NCBI GenBank assembly: GCA_015698045.1
Contig: BLAL01000006.1
Coordinates: 1,178,001-1,242,000, forward strand
Length of the DNA: 64,000 nt
Origin: Rhizophagus clarus
Lineage: Eukaryota > Glomeromycota > Glomeromycetes > Glomerales > Glomeraceae
Direction of reading: 5' to 3'
The position numbers were made by a program, and so were the translations under genes. Numbering within the stretch: position 1 is the first letter of the stretch; each line of letters starts with the position of its first letter. This document shows, piece after piece, positions 1 to 12,324 of this stretch. The notes under the pieces were generated by a model that worked only from the letters and a program-made list of their open reading frames with translations, was not told where the DNA came from and did no database searches.

Positions 1-875
1 GGTGACGATATTTTGGAATCTTACAATAAACATATTGATCGAAATGGAAATGATTATTAGAAAAGTTGAGCTTGTTAATAGCCATTCATTATATTCAGAT
101 TGCTTTCATGTACTATGGAAATTAGCATCGAAAAGTAACCGAATAACTCTCTTTTACATAGATCAGTCTTTGAGAGATTTATAACAACTTGCTATCTAGC
201 CAAATCACACCATAACACAGCACGTATGGCATTTACTTTTTTTATTATATATAATAAATTTTATTTTGCAACAAATTTATCTGATATGTTTATCAACGAT
301 TCTATAACTTTTTAATTTGATAAAACAATTAAAGAATTCGCATGTGATAAAAACACTGTCAAGCCTGTATATATATAAGATTAATAGTAACTATTAGTAC
401 TAGGGGTTTTGATGATTGTCACACTACTCTTTTATCGCAACATTTAGAGAGAACGCCCATCCTGGACAAGTGGTTATTCAACTGAAAATAAACAAGTTCA
501 GTGTGGGCTGCTGTATAGACTTAGCAACTGAGTTGGAACACAAAAAGACGATACGAAATTCATAATAATTTAGTTACAGCAGCAACCATAAGAAGTAACT
601 CAAAAATAAAAAGCCAAGTATATTAACACAACATTTTATTTAAATAAAATATTATTACAGTTGATTACATAGGTATCTAATATATAGCATTCTCTCTTTC
701 ACCAAAAAGAAAAGAGAATTTAATGTAATAAGGATATTTAATTGGACAAATGTCACGTGTTGAGTAAAATTCGTTATAAAGGAGTCGACATTTTTCAAGT
801 AGCAATAAGTCCAAGTGGATTTTTTTTTTTAAAAAAAAAAAAAATTTGTTGTTGAATTTTTGTTAAGGCGAGCGA
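1..875. other. AT-rich stretch without a recognisable gene
   Basis: No open frame here has a start, splice signals or a protein I recognise. A short frame at the left edge (2-184) uses a GTG start and has no family resemblance. The stretch ends in a T-run followed by an A-run (about 822-844), which looks like low-complexity promoter-proximal DNA of the kinase gene that follows. Confidence 0.5.
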
Positions 876-892
876 CCCCTTTTATAAAATTA
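876..892 (+). promoter_or_regulatory. TATA-box promoter of the repeat-bearing kinase gene
   Basis: CCCCTTTTATAAAATT lies about 45 bp upstream of the ATG at 934. The block GCGAC(C/T)CCTTTTATAAAA also occurs, in the opposite orientation relative to its gene, in front of the ion-channel gene (25427-25446). The TATA box is seen directly; promoter function is inferred from its position. Confidence 0.55.
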
Positions 893-933
893 ATCTTACT
901 TTAATTATGCCGCAGCAAAAAATATCCTAACAA

Positions 934-2638
934 ATGGATTATATTCACCAAACGCCAAATGTATTTTGTCACTATCATAACTATACAAATCCTGCACATC
1001 AAACGCCAAATGTATTAAATCAGTATGAATCGATACCAACGATGTATTACATCAATACAAACGCCAATATGCATCAAACGCCAAATGTATTAAATCGATA
1101 TCAACGTCAATCGATACTGACGCCAGACGTATTACATCAATACCTACAAACGTATTACATGTATTACATCAATACAAACGCCAATATGCATCAAACGCCA
1201 AATGTATTAAATCAATATGAATCGATACCAACGCCAAAAACATTACATCAATACATGTATTACATCAATACAAACGCCAATATGCATCAAACGCCAAATG
1301 TATTAAATCGATATCAACGTCAATCGATACTGACACCAGACGTATTACATCAATACCTACAAACGTATTACATGTATTACATCAATACAAACGCCAATAT
1401 GCATCAAACGCCAATATGCCCAATGTGTCATCTACAAATTTCACAACTTGAAGAGTATTATGCCAGTGGACTAAAGAAATTGGAAATTCATTGTTATGAC
1501 CATCAGGACTTCGAGATTCTTCCCGTGACTATCGGTTCTGGAGGATTTTCTTCGGTTTCTGCTGCACGTTGGAACAATACATCAACAATATTTGCAATTA
1601 AAAAATTTGTTGATAATAAAGAGGTAAGTCTCTAATAACATTGTTTATATAACACATTGTTAATATTTATTTTCTTTAGGTTTATTTAACAAGAATAGCT
1701 GATGGCCATCAAAATATTATTCGATTATATGGAGTTACAAAATTAGATGGTAAAACAATAATTATGAAATTTTATAGTTATTCATTTCGTTGACATATTT
1801 TTATTTAGGTAAAGGAAAATATTCGCTTGTTCTTGAATATGCGGAAGGTGGAACATTAAGAAATTATTTAAGGGACATTACTATAACTTTTAAATGGGAG
1901 GATCAATTAAGGTTTGCTAAAGAAATTGCAAGTGCAATTTTATGGTTACATGAGAAGAAGGAAATCATACACGGTGATCTTGTAAGACTGTAGTTTCCGA
2001 TTGTTTTAAATCTTACAGCGGAAGTCCATTAATTAACATATTTTTTTTAGCACCCAAACAATATCTTAATACACAAAGGTACAATAAAAATAGCAGATTT
2101 TGGGCGCTCTTTTGAGAAAGGAGAGAATTGTACTGCTACTAAAATATGGGGTGTAATACCTTACGTGGATTCTAAAATGCTTGAAATGCTTATCCAGAAA
2201 GCCCCACATGTTCTAACTGAGAAGTCTGATATATATAGCTTGGGAGTAATAATCTGGGAATTAACAAGTCGAAAATCACCTTTCAATTTTGAGGAATGTA
2301 ACAATCAGAGATGCAACTATTCGCTCATTAATATAATTAGTAAGGGTACTAGAGAAAAACCCGTTAAAGAAACAAACGATAAATTCGTCCTACTTTATGA
2401 AAGTGAGTATAAGATAATGTATAAAATTATTTATGGTACTTTACCACAATGTTTTTCACAATCTATTTTTACTTTATTTTTATTAGAATGCTGGCAACAC
2501 GAACCAAATGATAGACCGGATATCAAAGAAGTAATTTCAGAACTTAATCTTATTAATCCTGAAAATGAGAATGTATCAATTATTACTCTTAAAAAAAGCA
2601 AAAATGTATCAACGGAGGATCTATGTTTGCCAGATTAA
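934..2638 (+). CDS. TKL-type protein kinase with N-terminal HQTPNV-type repeats, five exons
   Basis: Predicted 478-residue kinase. The exons are 934-1623, 1680-1749, 1809-1981, 2051-2402 and 2487-2638; all four introns are GT-AG, 56-84 bp, and the frame is kept at every junction. Residues 1-165 are low-complexity repeats built on HQTPNV(L/F) and YYINTNANM. The kinase domain follows: glycine loop IGSGGFSSVSAARW (about 200-213), Lys223 in FAIKKF, catalytic loop HGDLHPNN (308-315) and ADFGR (326-330). It ends with SDIYSLGVIIWELTSRKSP and KCWQHEPNDRP, the latter formed only if the last intron is removed. The catalytic HRD reads HGD, and the usual APE is degenerate (VDSKM), so activity may be altered. 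Unlike the other kinases here it has no clear zinc ribbon; one CPMC pair (about 160-165) is all that remains. The substrate is unknown. The gene could be translated from a later ATG, because several in-frame Met codons lie in the repeats. Confidence 0.85.
985..1420 (+). repeat. Coding minisatellite inside kinase exon 1
   Basis: A composite repeat. The phrase starting with codons for MYYINTNANM recurs at 1042, 1159, 1255 and 1372, with alternating spacing of 117, 96 and 117 bp, so the higher-order unit is 213 bp. The 117-bp and 96-bp versions carry different tails (QRQSILTPDVLHQYLQ and ESIPTPKTLHQY). All spacings are multiples of three, so copy-number change preserves the reading frame. The near-identity of the two 213-bp units suggests a recent duplication. 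Confidence 0.9.
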
Positions 2639-5233
2639 ATAAGCCTTGTCGCACTTTTAGATTATTTATAGATTTTTTCGTAATTATTATAACTTTTCAT
2701 ATTCCACTTTTCTTGTCTAAAAATTTTTCACGAACATTTATTTTTATAAACAAAATAAAAACTAGATTTTTATTGCGAAATATCGAAAATGCTATGTCAA
2801 ATGACAATATTTATGTATTGTTATTATGTGATGTCCAACAAGTGACTTGAAATAAATGAGTCCTACACTCAATAACCGATCTTTCTAAGAATAATTACAT
2901 TTGCGTTCACAATGGATAAGTGTTTACTGATGTTATAACTGGATAAGAAAATGTAATCATCATCATCACAAAATATTTTCAGCTATGTGAACTATCTAAC
3001 AAATGTCTTTGGTTGTGTTAGTGGGCATTGGCAGAGATAGTAATTTGACAAGTATGTTTGTTTGTTTATTTATTTTATTGTTATAGACTGTTACATATAG
3101 AAGCTGATACATACTAATGTAAGATACATAGCACGAATGACTAAACTAACTATAAAAGTCACCATACAGTGTTGAACAGCCTGGACGAGAAAAAAAGGGG
3201 GAAGAGGGATAACGAAAAAAAAAGCCAAGCATCTGGCACAAGTAAGGACTCGTCCGAGATACAAACAAAAATAAAGAAAAAGAAAAATAACTAAAAAAAA
3301 AGGTGCCCAATCCCAGTAGAAAAATTCCATAATCTAGGGGAGAAACCAGCTCGCAGACTTACGAAGGGTGAGTTTAACCTGAATTCAGGCTCCAGAGCCA
3401 AAAGACTGAACGCCACTGGGGAATCCTTTAAAAAAGAAATTGTATAAAAAAATAGAAATCTAACCTAAAAAAAAATTACAGATAGAAAAGAGAAACCAGC
3501 AGTTTCAACTAATATTTTCCTTGAGTTCTTTTTTGAGCGACGATGTGACGCAAATCCCTTTGGGATTCTAATTTTCTATACATGGAATGAATTCTCTTAT
3601 TTATTTAATTCATTCGCGTTTGGCTAGTAATTCTCTTATTATAATCTCTACTACATAGAAGTTTTACAATCCCACTTCAAAAAGCTATTATTTCTTGCAT
3701 TATCAATGAGATCCATTTATAGCACCAAAAAGGTAAAGAAAAAAATATTACGTTTTATTAGCATGTATTAGTACATAAAATATACATACATGTAAGCGGG
3801 ATAAAAATAATTAATTTGGCGTCAGGGGATGAAGATTATTTTGATTCACAAAAAAAAAAGCGCAGAATTTTCGGTACGGTAATACAAATTCGGTCAGACA
3901 TTTAAAAAAAATTTTCAATTTTTTCGTACTCTGACGCCCATGATATGTACTATACAATTTTGTACGAGTGATATGATGTAGGGTGGTGGTGTTGTGTAGT
4001 GTACGACTCCCTATGTGACACCATACACAGATGATAAATAAGTTAAACTGGCCAAAATTATAATAACGCGGGCCATGATTTTATTTATCACCTGAGTATA
4101 TTTCACCCCTTACACGTTTTTGCAATAGTGTATATGTTACACACCGCTAAATATCACAATACACTACACAGTTGGTTGACCCTACACTACATGTTTCCGT
4201 CTTACAGATGATTTGTACGTCTATCCTACACAATTACGTAATGATTATAATTATTTATTTATATATGTAATATAAACAAGAATTCATGTTTAGAGGGGAG
4301 TTGGGAAGTACAAACGCCAATGTATTTAAAACTTTAACTGAATTATGATTCAATGTATTGATTTAACTGGCTGACAGATTAATCCAATATAATAGGGTAA
4401 CTTGCCATAAAAAACAACATAATTATGTTTTTTATTAATTTGTATTTAAAAAACGTAAATAAGAATTTTTTTTTTATTAAAATGCTTACAGTTGATTCCC
4501 ACTTTAATCTCCGACATCACAACTTAAAAAAATAACATTTTTAATGGTTTTTTATTAAACTGCATTAAAACTGCTAGATAACACTTTTAACTTTTTTTTA
4601 TTAACATTTATTTAATAAAATGCATTAAAAAACGTTAAACTTTTAACGTTTTTATTAAACTGAATAAAAAAAATATTGAGTAAACATTTTTTTATTAAAA
4701 TAAATTAAAAAAAATATCACTAAACAGACTTTTTTTTTTTATCAAATTGAATTTAAAAAAATGTTAATTTTAATGCTTACTCTTTAATCCAGATAATTTA
4801 CTGGTTGTTTATTGATCTATTTTTTTTTAATAATAAGAGAAATTGAATTTTTAAATGAGTTGAAAAATATTAGTAATATAGTACGATACTGGAAACTTCG
4901 CCTGACATGGTCGTAGATACTATCAATAACATGAATAGAAAAAATTTATTAAATAACGTGACCGAAAATAAGGAAATGAAATCGCAGAACGAGACGTAAG
5001 TATCGCCAACTAAAGCTGTGGAGATTATTTAAGATATGAGAGAAGAGGAAAATCTCATGATACGTTTTATAAACTTTGTTGTTATTTGTATTTTCTGTGT
5101 AGATAGTCGATTCTACCCGCGCTTAATATAATAGATTTTACAATAGTGTGCAGTTAAAATTTGGTGTAACAAAATTCTTCACACATTTATCAAAAAGATA
5201 GATAAATTTTTATTAGTTATCAAAAATTAGTGG
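2639..5233. other. Intergenic AT-rich DNA with low-complexity arrays
   Basis: No supported gene. At 3330-3440 there is a short island of higher GC content of unknown origin. A small inverted repeat, GGCGTCAG at 3818-3825 against CTGACGCC at 3931-3938, may mark a 120-bp miniature element. From about 4380 to 4860 the sequence is a degenerate array of (T)nATTAA and (A)nAT motifs, like the larger one at 11.2-12.3 kb. Confidence 0.5.
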
Positions 5234-5693
5234 TAAGGAATTTAAATCAATTAATCGATCACTAAATTTAGAATCCAATTAATTATGATCAATCAAATAT
5301 ATAATTAATCAATATAATCAATCAATTAACATATGATAATTTCTATTTATATAATCTTTAAAAAATTCTAATTCTTGTATGCAAGCAGATTTCTATAATA
5401 GTATTGATATTGCCAGAAGCTGTAAACGAACTACTTTTTTTCATTTGAATAATATTTGATATAGCTTGAATAAAATATATAATAAAGTAATAAATGTTAA
5501 ATTTTTTGTAATAAATTATTTTGTAATATAATATATCGAACTCAATCTAAAATTTAGTGTGAATACAGGATGATTACTATTTTGATCGAATAAATTGATC
5601 GATCAAACATGATCGATTTATTTTGATCGATCACACTCACCATAAAATAATCGATTAATCGGTTAATGATTTTAGAGACCATTAAATTCCCTA
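5234..5693. mobile_element. Probable miniature inverted-repeat element with GATCGAT subterminal motifs
   Basis: The left end reads TAAGGAATTTAAATC and the right end, reverse-complemented, reads TAGGGAATTTAATGG, a terminal inverted repeat with few mismatches. Both flanks inside are dense in TTAATCGAT and TTGATCGATC motifs. The TAGGGA-type terminus is seen on many hAT elements, but I could not find a convincing 8-bp target duplication. No coding capacity is visible. Confidence 0.5.
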
Positions 5694-5824
5694 GGTAAGT
5701 ATAACGAGTAGAAAAAAATATATTTTTTTTATTTTGTTTTATATATTGTTTTAAATGTAGTAGATTCGTAGATTAGGTCTTCAGTTATCAAATTATGATG
5801 CATATATATACTGTTATACTGCTT

Positions 5825-6592
5825 ATAATGAAATGAACCAAAATCGAAATCCACTTCGCCGAAACCCATTTCACCAAAGCCATTTCGCTAAAGGGATGTT
5901 TCATCGAAAGTCCACTTTATCGAAGGATATTTCATTGAAACCCTATTTTCTCGAAGGACACTTTGTCGAAGCTATTTCACCGAATGGACATTTTATCGAA
6001 TTCCATTTCACCGAATTAGTGAAATCTTTGGATCGGCAAATTTTATGATTAGAAAATAGATTTTTTGAATCTTAATTAGCTTAGAATTATTACTTTATGA
6101 ATTTGAAGTTTTGATTTTGTCTTTTATACGAATTTTAGAATTAAGTATCTATATATATTCAATTATGAATTACCTTCATTGTAGAATCGAATACATTTCT
6201 TACGAAAAATATATTCTCTAAAGATGGACCTAATAGATCTATTTCCTTATTATTAATATCTCTCTTTCTAGTGAATTTTGTAATACTGTACAATCATAAA
6301 TAAAACACTTATGAAAATATAATAAATGTAAAGTCTTTTTTTTTTTGATAAGAAACAATTAATTTGTCGTCATTTTCGGTGAAATATCCATTCGACGAAA
6401 TATCCATTCGGTGAAATGGTTTCGACGAAATGTAATTCGGTGAATTGTAATTCATTAAAATGGACCATTCGATGAAATGAGTTCAATGAAATTTCCTTCG
6501 ATAAAGTGGACTTTCAATGAAACATCCTTTCGGTGAAATGGCTTCGGTAAAATGGGTTTCAGTGAAACGGATTTCAACGAAATGTACCGTAA
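5825..6592. mobile_element. Inverted-array element built on TTTCACCGAA motifs
   Basis: The left arm (about 5840-6020) is an array of ATTTCACCGAA-like units about 10-20 bp apart. The right arm (about 6370-6590) is the same array in reverse complement and in the same order, for example CATTTCACCGAA and GTCCACTTTATCGAAGGA in both arms. Arm pairing is therefore long and specific. The 350 bp between the arms are plain AT-rich DNA with no gene. Short open frames in the arms are by-products of the repeat. Exact ends and target duplication were not resolved. Confidence 0.7.
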
Positions 6593-8569
6593 CCTTGTAA
6601 TGATGATTTGTATTAAAAAATTTGATCGATATGTTTGATGTTGCACACACTTGTCTGATTTGTGTCAGTAACATATAATAAATAAATATTTTTTTTTTTA
6701 CGCGGCCTATTTTAATTACCAGGAAGTGAACAGCATGGACTCCAGTGGTTAAATGTATTTTTAAAGCACAAAATCGTGATAATACTAATTCTTATTGTAG
6801 ATTTAATTACAATTCAATTATAAAGACGCGCCAATGATCTTTTGATAACATTGATAACATTCCCTTTATTTGCTAATAATTATTGTAATTGAAAAGTACA
6901 ATTATTAAAATAAAATGATAATCGCATGACCGAAATAATATCTTACCGTAAGTGTAAATAATATGTAATAACATGGGAAGCCGTGGATATCATTGATCAT
7001 CACGGCGGAGCCGTTATGACAATGATATATATTACGGAGACTAACGTCCTGTATACAGTTTTTAACTATTGATAGACTGTTTGGCCTATCCATTTAAATA
7101 AACACCGTCCATAAAAATATCAATAAGGAAAATCACGGACGTCTATTAGGAAACGACTGGAAACGTGGTATAAATCATAAAAAACTTACACGTAAAAGCT
7201 AAAAATTTCCTTTATCTATTTAAAAATGTGTACGATTAATATTCACCTGTTCAATCGATATTGACTTGACAACGTTAAATTTTGCTCCGTCGTAGTTTAT
7301 GTTGTTTATTTTAACACACAGTCACATGATTTCATATGGCGCACTGGAATTTAAGCAGTCGTAATTTTATACATTTATTACATATATGTTGACCCGTTTA
7401 ATGAAAAGTTTTGGCTACTCATTTTAACCTTTCGAAATATAAAAATTTCGTAGCTGGCTTCCAAAAATTCAACATTACATAGCAGATGGTCAAAGTATTA
7501 CGATTTACGACTACCTACCGCAAGTATATGGAATGTATGGAATTTACCAAGTTATTTATCCATTTCTAGATTTGCAGTAAAAACTATAATACTATAATAA
7601 CAAACTATGTACTAGAATAGCAGATTTTAAAATTTTTATTCATTTTTAAAATGGAAAAAAAAGAAATATAAACAATAAACTATATTTATACTTAAAACAA
7701 ACTCTTACTATTGTGTGAATGACAGGGGATAAATCAATTATATCCTGGCTAATTGGAATAGTAAATTTTACTTATTCCTAATTAGCCAGGATATAACTAA
7801 AGGTTTATTTTACAAAAAAAAAAAATTGGTTAATTAACTTATTGTTATATAGTAGAATAAATCTTAAAAATGTTCGTAATATTATAAGAAAACCTTATGT
7901 GATTTCGTATATGTTTGTGATGTTTGTGATATTATTATGTTAAAAAAAATATTTAAAACGATCATATTCAGATTCGATTTTTTAGTGTGAATTTTTTTTA
8001 ATTTTTTTTTGATATTTCATTATTTTTTATCGATAGATAAAATTTGCAAGTTTTGCAAAAATCATATTCCATCTCGCAGGGTATATTATTAAGTTTTAAC
8101 AACGGTTAATGTTAATGGAAAGAAAATCCGTTGAAAAATTGAGCGATTAATAAAAAATTCGAACTTTGTTGAGAAAGGTTCGCGATAGGCCTTAATATGT
8201 TTCCATTATTAATGGCTACGTTAGGTCGCAAATGTTTTCTTATCATTCTTTGTCTTCTTAGTTGTTTCTGTCTTTTTTGAGAAGGCATTTTCGTTTGTCT
8301 ATATGGTCTATATGTATATTAAAGGGTAGATAAAAAACAATATGCGTATAATTTAGTAATTAGAGAGGTTATTGAAAAAAAAACATACCAACAAAAGATA
8401 TATTTATACAATATTACATTGCACAAAACTATATATTCTATTGACATTGATTATCAGTTATTATCTATAATTAGTTTGTCAAAATAATCATAGATAATAA
8501 AATATTTTCATTTACACATATTAATGAATACAACGTTATTTTACTTACATATCCATTTACACATACTAT
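6593..8569. other. Intergenic AT-rich DNA
   Basis: No supported coding region on either strand. It contains the perfect-looking hairpin at 7738-7796 (listed separately) and otherwise unstructured sequence. A minus-strand open frame at 6905-7093 has no recognisable features and was not accepted. Confidence 0.5.
7738..7796. repeat. Long near-perfect hairpin
   Basis: TTATATCCTGGCTAATTGG begins the left arm (7738-7760) and the right arm (7773-7796) is its reverse complement with a single extra T. The short spacer GTAAATTTTAC is itself almost palindromic. This could be the remains of a very small foldback element. It is not adjacent to a gene, so a terminator role is unlikely. Confidence 0.8.
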
Positions 8570-9480
8570 GGGGACATTGCATAACTGTTTTTTCTCCTTA
8601 AAAACTTTCGTAGAAGGTTTAAATCCGGCGCGCGTCTTCACGAAAATAAAATTTTGATCTCATTTACATTAAACTATTCGAGTTTACCAACCAATATGAA
8701 CATCTCTTGTTTATGTCACACAAAATAAATAAAACGTATCATAGATATTAAACAGTTTTCTTGGTGAATATAGAGTTATTTTTATATATTACTTGTATTA
8801 CCTGTTTATGTTCATTTAAAACAGAAAACGCAAAGGAACGTATTAAAATCGGGGCATTGTATAATAATTTATCATCCCTTAGAATTTTATAAAAGGAAAT
8901 ATTCCGTTGGCGTTAATCTTGATCTTATTTACGCGGGACCTTTGTTTACTATATCGCACAGAACAAATAAAGGGCGTCATAGATATTAAAGATATTCTCT
9001 TACTTATAATATATGTACACTACCTGTTTATGTACGTCTTAAAATAGAAAACGCAAGGGAACGTGTTAAAATCGGGACATTGCTTTAGTTTTTATTATTA
9101 TCCCTTAGAATTTTGTAAAAGGAAATATTCCGTTAGCGTCTTCATAAAATATTTACGCGAGACCTTTGTTTATATCTCACAGAACAAATAAAACGCGTCA
9201 TAGATATTAAAAATATTCTTTCAGTGAAAGTTATTTTTTATATATTATTTATATATACATGCTACCTGTTTATGCATGTTTTAAAACAGAAAATGCAAGG
9301 AAACGCGTTAAAATCGGGGCATTGCTTAATTGTTTTTATTCCTATAATTAATTTATTATCATCCCTTAGAATTTTCGTAAAAGGAAATAATCAGTTTAAT
9401 TCCGTTGCCGTTTTCACGAAAATAAACCTTGATCTCATTTACACAAAATTATAGACCAATATGAAACACCTCGCTCATAT
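8570..9480. repeat. Degenerate tandem repeat, about four copies of 220-280 bp
   Basis: The anchor AAAATCGGGGCATTG, followed by TATCATCCCTTAGAATTTT, GGAAATATTCCGTTGGCG and CGTCATAGATATTAAA, recurs in the same order. The GAAAACGCAA anchor lies at 8824, 9047 and 9289, and a partial first copy begins with GGGGACATTGC near 8571. The spacings are about 223 and 242 bp, with the first copy longer. No open frame is conserved between copies, so this is a non-coding satellite-like array rather than a repeated protein. Confidence 0.8.
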
Positions 9481-10194
9481 TGTACAAAACAAAGCGCGCC
9501 CTTCTCTTTTCGGATATATATCCTTATCCCTATATAACGAAATGGCTGATTAGATCTGATTATATACTTATATAAAATTATTTTCATCTATATTTAGTTA
9601 TTTATATTGTTATTATCAATAGATTAAAGCAATAAAACGCCTAAATGTGAACACATGAATATCGGCTAATTAACGACTAGATTTCTCCTGTTAAGTACTT
9701 CAATACTTTCCAAAATGCGTTGGCCCGAATTTATTAGCTATATTCGGTCAATATGTACACTGACTAAAACACCCGGTTCAAATCAATTTGCTACAATAAA
9801 AAAGAAAAATTAATAAATGCAACTATATCTATAAACGTTGATATTACTCGCTATCTTATTTGTAGAGAAATTGTAAAACAATAGTTGGTTATTGATAATA
9901 TACACATTAAGAAAATTGAATATTATTTTAAAACGCATACAGTAAATATGTTTCTACATAACATACGATAATCAAGATCTAGATTCTAATCAAAGTTATT
10001 TTTATCAATTCAGTGAAACCGTAAAATAATAGCATAGAAAATAATACTACATAGGCAAAGCTAATAAACGAATAAAACGATTCTATATTAAAAAAAAACA
10101 AGAAGGTTAATTTTTATAAAAAAAATTCATATTTTTTAGTCCGAAGGGTAAAAATAAAATGACCATTAAAATTATAATTATTTTCATTATGAAC
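9481..10194. other. Intergenic AT-rich DNA
   Basis: I see no gene, RNA or repeat boundary that I can support in this stretch. It separates the tandem array from the tRNA-derived element. Confidence 0.45.
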
Positions 10195-10500
10195 ACATTC
10201 GATTGTGGAGGTTAACACCAACATCACTCAGTCCGGCAACCGTTATTGGACACATTGGTCCATTAACTGTCTATTGACGGACCCTCCGCAGGTTGGACGT
10301 TACGTTATATACGTCCATAAACCGTTAATTTCTAGAATATGACGTTCGATAGTCAGTAACGTGATAAAATTGCTGTTGAAAAAATTATAAATATTAAACT
10401 AATACAATTATTTAATTTAATTTACTTACCTTGGGAATCGAACCTAAGACCTCAATTACTTATTTTTCGTGATCTAATCACCTAGACTATTAAACATTTA
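10195..10500 (-). mobile_element. Possible tRNA-derived SINE (minus strand)
   Basis: On the minus strand an A-box-like TAGTCTAGGTGATTAGA (plus coordinates about 10473-10490) is followed about 40 bp downstream by a B-box GGTTCGATTCCC (10433-10444). The B-box sits in a T-arm that still pairs in four of five positions. These are the internal RNA polymerase III promoter boxes of a tRNA. The acceptor stem is not paired, so it is not a functional tRNA. A GC-richer segment follows downstream (10195-10345) and could be the SINE body. The boxes are seen directly; the SINE call is inference. Confidence 0.5.
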
Positions 10501-11159
10501 ATTTGTAGTGTATGTGTTTTTGATATATTTAAGCTTAAATCATTAAGTTAATAATAAAAAAAATATAATTTATTATTAATGGTCAGGTTGTCGATCCTTT
10601 ATAAAATTTCGGTTATAAGACAGTATTGTCTAATTAATGTCCGAAAAAATAATAATTATACCGATAAATGACTTAATAGTCAATTTACAGATATTGGCCA
10701 TATATTTCGTTAATTTTACGTAAAATCTTAACGTAAAATTTACGATTTTGATCAGGGATAATCACTGGACTGCTTGATAATTTAGTGATGAAATTTATTC
10801 TAAATAACGTACCATGCGAGTTGGAATATGATTTGTCAAATTTCACGTTAGAAAATTTGCAAAATTGGCGATTATCATAACTCAAAATTACAGTAATAAT
10901 AACTAGAATGTGCGTTTTATTTTCGTCCTTTATGATATTGTCTTGTTGTTAGCCAATAAGATGGTTTGTGGAAATGAGATATAAATGAAGAATAAATTAT
11001 TAGGATATTATGTAGCATATTATTAAATAATTTATATATATTATGATATAATATATAAAGATATTTAAATAAAAGTTACATGTTGCAACGTGAAATTTGT
11101 GTAATTACTTCTGTGATTCATTTTAAATTTATCGTTGAATAGCGTTTGTGTTTAATAGT
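10501..11159. other. Intergenic AT-rich DNA
   Basis: No supported gene. A minus-strand open frame at 10685-10885 has no recognisable motif and no splice context. Confidence 0.4.
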
Positions 11160-12275
11160 ATAGAACTGATTTCTATCTATATTTATTTTAATGGTTTTTT
11201 AAACAAAACAATAAAAAAAATTAATTTATTACTATTTTTAATGGTTTATTAAAATTAGTAGTCATTTGGTTAGTTTATAAATCAAATATATACTTAAAAA
11301 TTATTTTTTAACAGTTTATTAAACCGGATACATACTTTAAAAAAAATATATTAATCCATAAATTATTAATTATTTCACAATAAGCCAGTAAAAAATTTAT
11401 TATTTTTTTTAATTATCCGATTTAATAAATAAACTGCTAAAAAAAAATATGATGATTAAAAAATGTTATTAATTAATAATGTAATAAAATTGAATTGCTT
11501 CAACATTTTTTGTAGTTGTTCTAATAAAAAAAACATTTTGAATGTTTTTTAAATTATATTATTAAAAAAAAACACAAAGACATTTATTAAAATCATTTTC
11601 AACAAAAAATGATATTAATTGTTTTTTATTAATCGTTTTTGATAAAAAAAATGGTATTAATTATTTATTTATTAACTTTTTTTAACAAAAAATGATATTA
11701 ATACTTTTATTAAGAAAGACTATATTGTCGAAAAAAGTATGAGCGATGCTAGTTCGATCAGTGAGTTTAACGATGATACATTATGTAAGGACTTAGAATA
11801 AATTATCTTTGATATTTATAGGTAGTAGTAGTTTAGTTTTCATTTAGAATAGGGTACTACTGTTAATATAGTGGCTTTATTGTATAGCTTTTGCTATCTG
11901 CTATGTAAATACGTATTCTGGTCATGTGATCAAGCCGTTAAAAAATGATTAATAAAGATATTAATATAGTCTTTACCTTTTTTTTTAATTAATCTCTTTA
12001 TTGAACGCAAATTAGTAAAAAGAAATGTTATTAGTGTTTCTTCATTAGTTGTTTTAACAAAAGTGATATTAATACTTTCCTATTAATCATTTTAAAAAAT
12101 GATTTTTTACTAATCGTTTTTAATAAAAATGATTTATAATTGTTTTAATAAAAAATAATATTACTATTTTTATTAATCATTTTTAATAAAGAATTGTTTT
12201 TATTAATCAGTTTAATAAAGAATTATTTTATTAATCATAATCGTTTTTAATAAGGAATAATCTTATTATTATCTG
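11160..12275. repeat. AT-rich inverted array of TTTTTATTAA-type motifs
   Basis: Both flanks (about 11160-11710 and 11940-12270) consist of repeated TTTTTATTAATCGTTTT and AATAAAAAATGAT units in opposed phases, around a less repetitive centre (11720-11930). The motif next to the centre, GACTATATTGTC on the left and ATATAGTC on the right, is also inverted. This matches the plan of the other inverted-array elements here and may be an old element of that kind. A related, smaller array lies at 4380-4860. Confidence 0.45.
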
Positions 12276-12324
12276 TACGTACCATGTGTGAACTTGTTGA
12301 GTGGTTTCTCCAACAATGAAATAC

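Noticed and set aside
3091-3330. Minus-strand hydrophobic open frame
   Set aside because: Composition follows from A-rich runs on the plus strand; no start context, homology or splice partners recognised.
5833-6674. Open frames in the TTTCACCGAA arms
   Set aside because: The repeat unit lacks stops in some frames; nothing else supports coding.
10430-10500. Functional tRNA gene
   Set aside because: A- and B-boxes are present but the acceptor stem does not pair and no sensible anticodon loop is visible; a tRNA-derived repeat fits better.
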